Shown here one piece after another: positions 36,262 through 46,930 of a stretch of 64,000 bases of DNA (the first letter of the stretch is position 1; the number at the start of each line of letters is the position of its first letter). This DNA comes from Lunularia cruciata. Lineage: Eukaryota; Streptophyta; Marchantiopsida; Lunulariales; Lunulariaceae. The stretch covers positions 10,793,001 through 10,857,000 of the forward strand of contig OX419755.1 of assembly GCA_948567375.1 (NCBI GenBank), in the 5' to 3' direction. Both the position numbers and the translations under genes were made by a program. The notes under the pieces were generated by a model. The model searched no databases, was not told the DNA's origin, and worked only from the letters and a program-made list of their open reading frames with translations.

Positions 36262-37270
36262 ATGTGGTGTCGTGCATATATACATTGCTACAAAATATAT
36301 ATCACAATCAACATCATACATTGTAGAAGCACAACTCACACACAAGGCATGTATGAACTCTAAAGTGCCACAATAATCAGTTTTTCTTCAACTCGAATTA
36401 CACTCAAATAGATCAGTACTTGATCATTCACTCAACAGTCTGCCAAAAATAGAGCACTAATACAGTCAAGCCACATCCACTCTAGCTAAGGGACTCCATG
36501 TGACACTCACTGGCCTTTATCCACCATAACCAGGAACTCAAAGGCTCCACATCAAAGAAGTGAGCTCTCTGGAGCTGCACTTCAAAGGTATACTCCTTTG
36601 CTTGACCTAGGTCTCCAGACCTAACGGCACCACTGATGGCACATCCAATAGTGCAAATAGTGCAAGTGATGGTGGGTCCCACCATGTGATCAATAGCTCT
36701 AACATGAAATCAGACCTTCAACAAGTAGTCCATGAGTAACCACCAAAATGAAAATGACTACCAACACTACTACTCCAATGTCCAAGCAATCTAGCTTTGA
36801 CACCACAAATGTTGTGATACCTATCATGGGTATACACATTGCTACACAACATATATTGTTGTCAACATTATACACTATAGAAGCACAACTCACACATAAG
36901 GTATACATGAACTCTAAAGTGCCACATTGCTCCCTAACTAGCGATTGGGTCCCTCTAACTCTAGATAGCCATCTACTCCAAGTATATGGCATACCCTATG
37001 GTGGGCAAAGATCAAGAGACCGGGTGCTATCAAGCCCAATTGTTAGTTGCATGTCTGCATTCTATACCATATAAAGGGTATACTAGCTATAGGTCAAGGA
37101 CATCTAGGAGATAACCACTGTCCTTGAGGGACCACCGTGAGGGGAAGATATATTACCTCATTAACTCTTTTGGTATGCGTTGAGAGAGATACTACCAAAC
37201 CCTCAAAAAATATACATGGAAAGGTAGATGCATGCCAACTTGGCACCATCTCCTCATTTGTCTCACCATG
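36262..37270 (-). repeat. Repeat shared with 58.0-58.5 kb, with internal direct repeats
   Basis: Two direct repeats of about 110 bp (about 36265-36375 and 36825-36930) both contain AGAAGCACAACTCACACA or AGAAGCACAACTCACACATA and GAACTCTAAAGTGCCACA. The stretch 36400-36825 between them recurs at about 58020-58440 (shared CACATCAAAGAAGTGAGCTC). From 37000 to 37270 the minus strand continues toward the RT/RNase H relic as decayed pol. It may be the LTR and internal region of that element, but boundaries are not resolved. Confidence 0.5.
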
Positions 37271-38352
37271 CTAACATGCTCCGATCTGATCTTGCTGGCT
37301 AGGACATGGGTTTCTACTCAACCCATTTGCATCACAGTTCACCACTCTAGGTCTATGAATAACCATGAAATCATACTCATGTAAAATCAAAGCCCATCGT
37401 GCATGCTTCCCTAAAAGCTTGTTGAACTCCACCAACCACTTCAATGGTTGATGATCAATGATGAAAATGAAGGGGTTACCAAATAGGTAATATAAAAAAT
37501 GTACTACTACCCATATTGCTGCCAAGCACTCCTCATCATATGAACTACACTTTGCCTATGCTGAATTGTTGGAGCAATTAGCATAGGCCACCACAAACTC
37601 CTTCCTCTCATCATCATGTTGGGTGAGCACTGCTCCAAGCCCAACATACTCCAATCAATGTGAACCTTGAATGGTTGTCCTCTAATCAGTCTTTTAAGAA
37701 TAGAGGCATATGTCAACCTCTCCTTGAGTTCTATAAAAGCTCTCTCTTGCTCATCTCCCCAACACTACTCTTGTGTAAGCTTGGTTAACTTTGTCAAGGC
37801 TTTGGCAATGGCACTAAATCCTCTAATATAGCAATGATAGAATTTTTCCAACCCAAGGAATACTTGCACTCTACTCACATCCATAGACCAATGAATATGT
37901 GCAATAGCCTCTACCTTGGTCTACTAAACACCAAGTCCTTTAGGGTAGATAGTGTAACCCAAATACTCAACCTGCTTGTGGAAGAATCTACATGTCATAG
38001 GATGTAATTTGAGTCCATGAGATCTCAATCTCTCAAACAACTCCAACAAATGTCTCTCATACTCCTCCATAGTAGTGCTATAGACCAAAATGTCATCAAT
38101 ATAGTAGCAAGCAGAGTCCAATCCTACTAGAATCCTGTCCATGACCCTCTAGAACTTGGCAAGAGCATTCTTTAACCCAAATGGTAAGAAACTCCACTAA
38201 TATAATACATCCTTTCCATAAAGATCAATAGCCCAAAATTTTGTCTTGGACTTATCCTCCTCCTTGATTGGCAACTAATGATATCTTGCTCAAAGATGCA
38301 AAGTACTAAAGACCTTTGCATCCCCAATTGCATCAAAGATCTCCTCCAATGC
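37271..38352 (-). pseudogene. Ty3/gypsy reverse transcriptase-RNase H remnant, second family
   Basis: Minus-strand pol relic distinct from the 38-57 kb family. RT spans 38352 to about 37800. The catalytic motif is intact as CYYIDDILVYS (38142-37924), preceded by LPFGLKNALAKF. RNase H at 37525-37271 shows DHQPLKWLVEFNKLLGKHAR, then HRPRVVNCDANGLSR. Stops and frameshifts occur at several points (for example near 37920 and 37720). The upstream half of RT is missing because the plus-strand LTR at 38353 abuts it. Confidence 0.85.
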
Positions 38353-39021
38353 TATAACACCCATTTATGCATGTGTGTGAAATTGTGATATTTAGCTTGG
38401 TATTACAAGTACTTGAGAGATATTATTTATATAGAGATAAATGATGGTTCAAGATTAGTCATGATTAGCTAGAGTTAGTCATAGCTAAGATAGAAAGGAC
38501 CTTACTTTAGAGGAGGTAGAAAAGATGAGCACCACTATTTTGGATTCTAGTGTGTTGACTTGGTATTATTCTTAGGTGTTTGGCTTTGAGGAAAGAGTTG
38601 AGAACTCTTAGGCCCGTAACCCTTTTTGTTTAGGATTCTTCTATAGTCCAAGGATAGCCCATGTGAAGGAATCCTTGACTTAGTGGTTGGGTCAAGATAA
38701 GATCACATGCTTAGGGGAATATGCCCATGTGAATGGATATTCCTTTCTACTTTTTGACTTTACTTGACTTTTAGTGTAGTAACTTGAGTTACTCCAGTAA
38801 TTAATAACTTTGGTACGTAACTATTTCACAAGTATATAAACAAGGGGTGAGGAGGTACTCATCATCCTTTCATTTGCAACTATCTCTCTCTTATTGAAAT
38901 CTCTAGTGAGCAATGTCTTGAGTCTTGGAGTGTTTGCCTTGGAGGAGTATGATAGAGTTGAGGTTCCTTGTCTTCTTAGTCATCAGAGGTTCATCTTGAG
39001 TGAGAGACAGGCCGGCTCACA
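38353..39021 (+). mobile_element. 5' LTR of the older gypsy element
   Basis: 669 bp, from TATAACACCC (mutated from TGTAACACCC) to GCCGGCTCACA, with a TATATAAA box at 38833-38840. It is followed by TTTTTGGTACCATTGCCAGG, the primer-binding-site region. Confidence 0.8.
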
Positions 39022-39727
39022 TTTTTGGTACCATTGCCAGGATCTCTCAAGAAGGCAAGATAATGTTCCATGTTCAATTTTACATTAGGCAAAAGGAGGC
39101 TATGAGAGCTCACTTGGAGAGAACATTAGGAGAGGAGAGGGCTGAACTTATGTAAGAGAACCAAGATCTATTTGTATACCCTGTAGTTCATAACAATGTC
39201 TTTGAGGTGATTTTTAATATCTTGTACACATGAGAGGATTTGGAGAGATTGTGTGAGGTGGATTGCAGATTTTGGGGTTAAGGTGATTTTGGGCAAAATC
39301 TCAAGTTTGAGATCTGAACTTGAAATTTATACAAATGATAGCTTAGGTTGTTCTTCAATTAGCACACTTGGAATTATTGTGAGAGTTATTATGCACATTG
39401 GGCAAGAAATTTTGAAAGTTGATAGGGTAAACTACTCCCGCAACTGCATGCTCTCATGAAAACTATAGAGAGTCTGCACTTTCTTCAATTTTCACTGAAT
39501 TGTCCTAAAAATTTCCAAAGAAAATTTAGTGCATTGTATCCTACTTGCCGCCACAAACAATTAGAGAGAAATCATTCTTGCGCAGGGAGTTATGAGTTTT
39601 TGAAGTGAAGGGGGTGGTTTCCAGACCAAATCTGAAATATGTGTGTTGAATAGAAAAGGGTCTAGGCCAAATGGCTCAATGAAAAGATTTGAAATTTTGC
39701 AGGTAGTGACGCCATGGAGTTGTGATC

Positions 39728-40422
39728 TGTGAGCCGGCCTGTCTCTCACTCAGGATGAACCTTTGATGGCTATTATGGTAGCGCACCATGGACTAAGAAG
39801 GCAAGGAACCCCAACTCCATCATACTCCTCCAAGGCTAACACTCCAAGACTCAAGACATTGCTCACTAGAGAACTCAATAATGAGAGAGAGATAGTTGCA
39901 AATGAAAGGATGATGAGTACCTCCTCACCCCTTGTTTATATACTTGTGAAATAGTTACGTACCAAAGTTACTAATTACCATAGTAACTCAAGTTACTAGA
40001 CTAAAAATCAAGTAAAGTCAAAAAGTAGAAAGGAATATCCATTCACATGGGCATATTCCCCTAAGCATGTGGTCTTATCTTGACCCAACCACTAAGTCAA
40101 GGATTCCTTCACATGGGCTATCCTTGGACTAAAGAAGAATCCAAAACAAAAAGGCTTGCGGGCCCAAGAGTTCTCAACTCTTTTCTCAAAGCCAAACACC
40201 TAGGAATAATACCAAGTCAACACACTAAAATCCAAAATAGTGGTGCTCATCTTTTCTACTTCCTCTAAAGTAAGGTCCCATCTATCTTAGCTATGACTAA
40301 CTTTAGCTAATCATGACTAATATAGAACCATCCTTTATCTCTATATAAATAATATCTCTTAAGTACTTGTAATACCAAGCTAAATATCACAATACCACAC
40401 ACATGCACAAATGGGTGTTACA
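39728..40422 (-). mobile_element. 3' LTR of the younger gypsy element
   Basis: 695 bp. On the plus strand it runs from TGTGAGCCGGCCTGTC to GGGTGTTACA, with the TATA box (TATATAAA on the minus strand) at 39942-39935. It is preceded, in element orientation, by the polypurine tract at 40437-40423 (minus-strand GTCCGGGGGTAAA). Confidence 0.9.
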
Positions 40423-40470
40423 TTTACCCCCGGACTAAGTTTTCACTTTGTCCTCAAAGTGAAGGTCTCT

Positions 40471-42087
40471 CTACCTTCTATGGTACATCTTCAACTTATC
40501 ATGGTTAATCCTATCAAAGTGTCTTCCTCCCAACTCCTTGAGATCATAGGTGTAATTTCCCCACACCTTCTCTACTATGAAAGGTCCAAAGTACTTAGGC
40601 AAAAACTTCTTTTGCACTCTCTTGAATTGAATGGAATCAAACAACATTACCCAATCACCTTCTTTGAAAGGCTCCTCCTTCTTCTTGCCTTGCCTCTTGT
40701 CATAGCTTTCCTTTTGTTTCCTTTGGGCTTGCTCCACTCAAACCATAGCAACTGCTCTTGCCTCTTCCAACTCCATGAGTTGTTCCTTCCTTGACTTCTC
40801 TGCATCACCTCCTTGTGCTTTCTTCAATCTCCTATGAATGCTTTGGAAGGTAGGAAGATCAAAGTGAATAGGTAAGGTAGACTCAATACCATACACCAAT
40901 TGAAATGGAGAATATCCGGTGGAAGTCTTCATGGTTGTCCTATACTCCCACAAAACTGCATGAATCCTCTTGTCCCAATGATGTTTAGCCCCCTCCATTT
41001 CTGCATCTTTGGCCAACATCATGCACAAGGTCTGATTGGTTCTCTCTGCCAAGCCATTGGAATTTGGCTTATAGGATGTAGTTACTCTATGTGTGATAGA
41101 GAAATGTCGTAGCATGGCTGTAGTAATGCTTCCTGTAAACTCTCCTCCTCTATTAGAAACCAACTCCAAAGGGCATCCAAACCTAGTGATAATGCGTTCA
41201 TAAAGAAATCTACCCACTTCATCTTCATTCTTGTCCCTCAATGGTCTAGCCTCAACCCACTTGGTAAGGTAATCAGTAACTACCACAATGTACCGATTGT
41301 TCCTTGGGGTTCTATTGAGAAGACCTACAAAATCAATTCCCCACTTCTCAAAAGGTCCTAGCAATGGAATTGATCTAAGTGGTGGAGTGGATGTAGACTT
41401 TCTAGCAAAAGCTTGACAAACATGACAAGTTTTGCAATAATCAAGACAATCCTTGAAAATCCCTCTCCAATGGTAACCTGCATCTAGAATCTTGAAAGCA
41501 GTCACCTTTCCTGCAAAGTGTCCTCCACATACTAAACCTTCATGAAACTCCTTTATGAGTAGGATAGACTCTTCCTTACCCACTGCTCTTCGAAGTAGAC
41601 CATTTGCTCCTTGGTGAAAAAGAATATCCTCCACCATTGTGTAAGGTCTAGATCTTGCTGCAAGGGCCTTCCTCTCCCTAGCATGCATCCCTTCTGGATA
41701 GTTACCTCTTGTCACAAAATCCACAATCTCCTTGTACTCCATTGGAACCTCTTGAGTGACTGAGATTATCATGAGCTCCTCATCCAGGAAGGAATCATCC
41801 ACTGGCTCATCTCCATCATGATCATAGGCTCTAGATAATAAATCAGCATTTGCATGTTTCTTTCCTGGCCTATCTTCAATGGTGTAGTCATACTCAGACA
41901 AGAGTATCATCCACCTTGCTAGTCTTCCTTCAACATTAGGCTTGTTGAAGATGTACTTCAAAGCCTTGTGATCCGTGACAATGGTGGCTTTCCCTCGAAT
42001 CAAGTAGTGTCTAAACTTCTTGAGACCAAAGATCACTGCCAACCCTTCTCTCTCCGTGACAGAGTAGTCCTTCTCTGCTGAAACCAT
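40471..42087 (-). CDS. Gypsy RNase H C-part and integrase (stop-interrupted pol)
   Basis: Two frames (42087-40738, then 40737-40471) in one reading frame, separated by a TGA where the sister copy has CAA. RNase H tail: VTDHKALKYIFNKPNVEGR, then KKHANADLLSR. Integrase: zinc-binding HEGLVCGGHFAGK, then CKTCHVCQ. The core has its first Asp in GIDFVG and its Glu in SNGLAERTNQ, but the second catalytic Asp is Asn here (ELVSNRGGEF; the copy at 53243-53437 has ELVSDRRGQF). A GPF/Y-type module follows (GDWVMLFDSIQFKRVQKKFL, KYFGPFIVEKVWG). No chromodomain is seen. With the D-to-N change and the stop this integrase should be inactive. The frame also begins after a TAG that ends the upstream RT frame. 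Confidence 0.9.
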
Positions 42088-43404
42088 CTACCTACTAGCA
42101 TAAGCTATTGGATGATCATGCCCATCTTGGTCTAATTGACTAAGAGTGCATCCTATAGCTACATTAGAAGCATCAGTGTAGAGGATGAAAGGCTTACTCC
42201 AATCAGGTTTAGCAAAAATTGGAGCTACAACAAGGGATTGCTTGAGCTCCTCAAAAGCTTTGAGAGCCTCCTTGTCCTCCAAAATCACCATGTAATCTAC
42301 ACCCTTCTTCATGTAGATGGTCAATGCATAAGCCTTGTTGGAAAATGAGAAGATGAACCTCCTATAGTACCCAACCATCCCCAAGAATTGGCGTAACTTT
42401 GTCAAGCTTGAAGGGAATGGAAGGTCTGAGATTTTCCTCACCTTCTTAGGATCAACTGCTATTCCATCCTTGGAGATGATGTGCCCCAAAAGTAGACCTT
42501 CTTCACATCCAAAAATGCACTTCTCTGGGTTGAGTGATGCATTTGCCTCATCCAAGCCTTGCAAGACTTTGATTAGGTGCTCAAAGTGCTCCTCCTTGCT
42601 CCCATAGACACAAAAGTCATCAATGAAATCTCTCACAAATTTCCCAATGAAAGGTTCAAATACCTTGTTCATGAACCGTTGGAATGTGGCTGGAGCATTG
42701 CAAAGCCCAAAAGGCATGACTTTGAAAGCGTAAGTTCCCCAAGGTGTGGTGAATGTGGTGAGTTGTTGATGCTCTGGTGCAATCTTGATTTGGTTATATC
42801 CACTATAACCATCTCCAAAACTGTACCTCTCATGACCTGCAACCTCCTCCAAGATCTCATCAATGAATGGCAATGGGTAGTAGTCCTTCTTGGTAACATC
42901 ATAGAGCTTCTTGTAATCCACACATACCCGAAGCTTGCCATTCTTTTTCTTCACAATGACAATTGGAGACACCCATTCTGAATTCTCTACCTCAAAGATA
43001 AATCCAGCCTCCTTGAGCTTATCAATCTCCTCCTTCACAACCAAAGATATTGGTGGGCTAATGCGACATTGCTTTTGGCAGATTGGTCTTGCATGTGACT
43101 CCACCTCTATCTTGTGCTCCTCCAAGGTGACTTCCTTCAAATCCTTGTAACTAAAAGCAAACACATGGATGAACTTGCGGAAAATCTCCTCAAATCTCAC
43201 CTTCTCCTCCTTGGTAACATTTGGGCCATACTTGAGGGTAGATAACCTTCTCTCTACCTCCTCAAGTGTCAATGGTGATTTATCTGGGTCCTTCAAAACC
43301 TCTGGCTTAGGTGCAAAATCCATAGCACACAAAGGATACACATCTGAATCAGATTCAGATTCATCCTCCTCCGTGGAAGTCTCCTCCTCCATGCTTGTGT
43401 CCAC
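42088..43404 (-). CDS. Gypsy reverse transcriptase and RNase H N-part
   Basis: 438-aa frame. The start used is an internal Met; in the ancestral element the frame continued from the NC-protease ORF, as shown by the sister copy, where the TGA at the end of that ORF is TCA. RT motifs run in order: [37 protein letters not shown], the catalytic FIDDFCVYG (FxDD rather than the common YxDD), LLLGHIISKDGIAVDPKKV and FLGMVGYYRRFI. RNase H begins with the catalytic Asp in FILYTDASNVAIG. The frame stops at TAG in ...AYASR*, where the sister copy has CAG, so this stop is private to this copy. Confidence 0.92.
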   Translation of the reverse strand: MDTSMEEETSTEEDESESDSDVYPLCAMDFAPKPEVLKDPDKSPLTLEEVERRLSTLKYGPNVTKEEKVRFEEIFRKFIHVFAFSYKDLKEVTLEEHKIEVESHARPICQKQCRISPPISLVVKEEIDKLKEAGFIFEVENSEWVSPIVIVKKKNGKLRVCVDYKKLYDVTKKDYYPLPFIDEILEEVAGHERYSFGDGYSGYNQIKIAPEHQQLTTFTTPWGTYAFKVMPFGLCNAPATFQRFMNKVFEPFIGKFVRDFIDDFCVYGSKEEHFEHLIKVLQGLDEANASLNPEKCIFGCEEGLLLGHIISKDGIAVDPKKVRKISDLPFPSSLTKLRQFLGMVGYYRRFIFSFSNKAYALTIYMKKGVDYMVILEDKEALKAFEELKQSLVVAPIFAKPDWSKPFILYTDASNVAIGCTLSQLDQDGHDHPIAYASR

Positions 43405-43464
43405 ACTTGAAGCTACTTCTTCAGAATCTGAGTCCCAATAATCAGAAGATAGGGTATCTGAATG

Positions 43465-44571
43465 TCAAGTGTTGGTGGTGTTAGTCACAAGAACAGTGAC
43501 TCTATGGTTTGATGGCCCAATCCTCAAGTACCCTTTGTGCCATCGATCAGTTGTGCGTGCTGCTCTCAACCATGGCCTCTCAAGAAGTAAGTCATAGCTT
43601 GAATCCTTCAAGACTTGGAAAGTCATGAGATTTTGAACTCCCATAACTGAAACTACTACCTTATCCATCACCCCTATTGGTCGAACTTGTTGCTTGTTTG
43701 CCATGCTCACCACAAATGTTGAAGGTCTTGAGGGTATCATACCCAACTTCTTCATCAACCTTTCTAACATGGCATTCACTGCTGATCCTCCATCAACCAA
43801 TGCATCCTTGATGTTGTGACCATTCACTCTCACATCAATCTTGGAGGCATATTCACAAGCCTCCCATGGTGCTGGCTTGGCATCCACCACCCCCATTGAT
43901 ACTGGAACTTTTGCCTTCTTCTTCTTCTTGCTTCTTGTAGAACTCAAACCACCTCTAAGCTCCTTTCTCAAGGTAGGGTTCAAAGCAATTAATTGGCCCA
44001 CTGTGATGTTAGCCTTGTGACTACCAACATCCTCCAACACATTGTAGTTCCATTGTTGCTTTGAGATCAAGAAGTCCTCCATCCCCAACTTCTTCCTTGG
44101 AGTCTTTGTTGTTGATGGTGTTGAGGTGCGAGTGCTCCTAGTAGACATAGGAGTATCCTTGCTTGAAGTAAATCCTTGAGAAGAGTGAATATCCTCTGCA
44201 AAATGAACTCTCTTCTTCTCTTGTGCCAAAATCTCCAAATTAAGACCCTTGGAGTTTGAGCACTCTCCCTTCTCATACTTGCTCTCAACCACATCTATGG
44301 ATGCTATCCCCTTACCTTTGTTGGGATTAGGAGCCACTTGGGTTTCACTACCTCCCTCTTTCCCTCTATTGGCTCCCTCATAACCCCTTCCTCCATGGTA
44401 AGTGGAATTTGGGCAATTCCTTTGGATATGGCCTCTTCCTCCACAACCAAAACAATTTCTATCATTGAAATTTTTGGCTAGTTGGCCTCCTCTATATAGA
44501 TAGTTTCCATAACTCCTAGGCCCTCTCCCTACATTCTGATCCACCTCTCTCTTCTCCCATAGTTGCACCAC
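43465..44571 (-). CDS. Gypsy nucleocapsid and aspartic protease ORF
   Basis: The 368-aa frame continues gag after an in-frame TAA (44598-44596) that is shared with the plus-strand copy. It has a CCHC zinc knuckle (CFGCGGRGHIQRNC) for RNA binding, then a low-complexity Ser/Thr-rich linker, then the protease active-site region DALVDGGSAVNAM. The usual D-S/T-G reads D-G-G here, as in Tat-type elements, and LLLERPWLRA follows. It stops at TGA (43465-43467), where the sister copy has TCA, so it formerly ran on into RT. The first residue shown in this frame is a GTG codon, so the true start lies upstream in gag. Confidence 0.88.
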   Translation of the reverse strand: MVQLWEKREVDQNVGRGPRSYGNYLYRGGQLAKNFNDRNCFGCGGRGHIQRNCPNSTYHGGRGYEGANRGKEGGSETQVAPNPNKGKGIASIDVVESKYEKGECSNSKGLNLEILAQEKKRVHFAEDIHSSQGFTSSKDTPMSTRSTRTSTPSTTKTPRKKLGMEDFLISKQQWNYNVLEDVGSHKANITVGQLIALNPTLRKELRGGLSSTRSKKKKKAKVPVSMGVVDAKPAPWEACEYASKIDVRVNGHNIKDALVDGGSAVNAMLERLMKKLGMIPSRPSTFVVSMANKQQVRPIGVMDKVVVSVMGVQNLMTFQVLKDSSYDLLLERPWLRAARTTDRWHKGYLRIGPSNHRVTVLVTNTTNT

Positions 44572-46029
44572 ATTGATCTTGAGATCCGCAAGTTGTTATG
44601 TGATGGTTTGGAGTGAATCTTTTGGTAGAGGTGCAAGAACTGGAGCAACTACTACTTGTGGTGCAACCCTTGTCACCAAAGTATCAGAAATTCCACCATA
44701 CTTGTAGCCTTGAGGAGGATGCACAACCTCCTTCACCACCAAATCACTCTCATCCCCTTCCAAACTCTCCTCCATACGAATTGCAATCTTGATAGCTTCA
44801 ACCTTGGAAGAAGGTTTCTCATATCTCACCTTGCTTCTAATTTGTGGTCTCAATCCTCCCACAAAATTCTTGGTGAGCATGGCCCCTATGCCAATCATTG
44901 TAGTCTCCACATCATCCCCACCCTTCCTCATGTAATACCATATGATCTAGATGTGAAATTTGGTTTGGTAACATCTAAAATGATGTTATACATGATGGTC
45001 AAAATAGATCAGATAGAAGTATCACCAAAAGAGTACTTCTACTAATAGGGCAGAAACCGAAATAAACTTGAGAACCTTAGAACCAATAGCTAGACATATG
45101 ATTTAAAGGTGAGAATTGGTTTGGTAACATCTAGAAGGATGTTACACATGATAGACTAAACAGATCAGAAAGAGGTATCACCAAAAGGGGACTTCTACTA
45201 ATAGAGTAGGAACCAAAATATGCCTGAAATCTTTGAAGGTAATTTCGGAGGCCTAAACGGATGAATTAGGCCTCAAAAATGTGCAAATTCCCCCCCCCAA
45301 CAGAGGAAAGGCTGGCCTTCCTTCCCCTCTGGTTTGTCTCGTCAAGAGCTTTCCAACGGTACCTTACTCATGTGATTCTGAGATTCCTACAAGAAGATTC
45401 CCTAAAAGATTCCCTCCGGTCAAAGCTCGTTTGACCAACCAGATAGGACCTAGACCATACAGGTCACCCATCCAAGTAAGTAATCCAAGGGTGGAGCTTG
45501 CTGACATGTCACCTATCTGTGTCCCTAATCCTATGGTGGAGCTTCCTTGGAGGAGATCCTCTTTGTCTATATAACAAAGAGAAGGTGCTCCCTTGGGGCA
45601 TCGAATGTTTGAGAGTGCAATCTGTGTTTTCTCTTCTCTTGTCCTCGGAGTATTACACCTCAACACTATGCGAAATCTCGACTCCAACTTTTCCACTCTT
45701 TCCACATAGACTCTCACTTTCTCTCCATCTCCTTGCTTGAGAAAGGTTACCTCACTCATCAATCTCTCATAACTCTCATCGGGAAGAAAGTTCTCAATGA
45801 GTGCTGAAGTCAAAGTCTCCCAAGACTCCTCTTCCCCCTCTCTCCTCTCTCTCTTTTGGTATTCTGATTCATACCATGTAAGTGTTGCATCCTCAAAGAA
45901 ATCTGGTAATAATGAGGCCCACTCATTCTTCCTCCTCTCATTGTTTCCTATGCAAGCTCTCTTGAAGTCTCTCACAAAGGCCTCCACATCTTCTCCATCC
46001 TTGCCAAAGAAAACCAAAAGTTTCCCCAT
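44572..46029 (-). pseudogene. Gypsy gag capsid ORF, split by a solo LTR
   Basis: Begins at the ATG on 46029 (MGKLLVFFGKDGEDVEAFVR) and runs to about 45658 (VEKLESRFRIVLR). It is interrupted by the 727-bp LTR at 44931-45657 and resumes at 44930 (GGDDVETTMIG, then MLTKNFVGGLRPQIRSKVRY) until a TAA at 44598-44596. The plus-strand copy reads straight across the insertion point (FRIVLRMSGDDVETTMIG at 49470-49540), which proves the interruption. This is the capsid domain of gag. The 221-aa frame at 45364-46029 runs from gag into the LTR and is an artefact of the insertion. Confidence 0.9.
44931..45657 (+). mobile_element. Solo LTR inserted in gag, TSD CCTCA
   Basis: 727 bp, from TGTAATACCA to GGAGTATTACA, flanked by perfect 5-bp duplications CCTCA (44926-44930 and 45658-45662). 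A TATATAA box lies at 45568-45574, so the LTR points in the plus direction, opposite to its host. A second copy of the same LTR lies at 58571-63515. No internal region is present, so it is a solo LTR left by LTR-LTR recombination. Confidence 0.92.
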
Positions 46030-46262
46030 CTTAACCCCTCACTATCTTTCTTTTCTCTCAATTTTTTTTCTCTTTTCTTTTCTCTCACTCTATTACTAAT
46101 AGAGTATATACATGACTAACACCATCTGAGAATAATCCACTCTAGGGAACACAAAAGGTTCAGGTTGCTCCAAGATTTCTATAGCAACATCAAATCCTAG
46201 AGTGCATATTAATCTAGCTCTCATGGATAGTTTATCCATAAGTTGAAAGATTATCTCCATCA

Positions 46263-46930
46263 CTAATCTTGAGAACTAGCTGATGAAGGTGGTAGTATTT
46301 CTGTAGCTGTACTAAGACTCTCTCCAAGATCCTTCACCAAAGTTTCCAAAAGTATTTTTACTCCACTACACTCATGTCCTTTTGGAAGTCCTTCAACTCC
46401 ACAAACCTCACACAACTCCTTGGTCTTAGATCTTCTCCCTCCCAATCTTGGTGAAGAAGGTCCAACATGCAAACCCAAGTCAAGTAAGCCTCTCCTTTCC
46501 CTCAATCTCTTGCTCTCAAAGGTCAATGGACATGAACTTGCCTTATGTCCCTTCTCTCCACATAGAAAGCACTTAGACTCACTCTTTCCACCAAGTGGTG
46601 TAGCTTTTTGGATCCTCTCAACACTCTCTTCAAATTCTATTGTAAACTCTCTTTTCCTCAAATCCACCCCTACAATCACCTCAAACCCTTGGGGAACCTT
46701 GTATTATCTCAATTTCCACTCTTGATGGCCCTCCATGTTCCCAAGATGAATCTAAACACTCAAACATGCTTTTTGTTGATCTCAAACTTCTCATGCATGA
46801 GATCTCCACTCTGCAGAATTGACCCTTCCTCACAATGTCATTCAAATCTCCCAACCAATATGTCACAATCCTCTGACATTTTGCACACTTGATAACAACT
46901 TCAGGGCATCCCTCCTTGCAAAATTTCAGA
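46263..46930 (-). CDS. Extra zinc-knuckle ORF between 5' LTR and gag (ORF1)
   Basis: 138-aa frame at 46679-46263 upstream of gag. It has a CCHC knuckle CFLCGEKGHKASSC and a second Cys/His cluster CEVCGVEGLPKGHEC. It ends SASSQD, 233 bp before the gag ATG. Upstream, 46930-46681 is open in another frame with CxxC-like KCAKCQ and TYWLGDLNDIVRKGQ. That frame ends at a TGA (46681-46683) directly before the +1 frame continues (FEVIVGVDL). Both other copies keep the region (48291-48897 plus; 55375-55960 minus). Ogre-type elements are known to carry an ORF1 of unknown function before gag, and this may be an equivalent. The function, start codon and need for a frameshift are open. Confidence 0.65.

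Noticed and set aside
45364-45657. Gag C-terminus reading into VLRCNTPRTREEKTQ as a novel domain
   Set aside because: The sequence after VLR is translated solo-LTR DNA; the other copy of the element reads straight on into the capsid.
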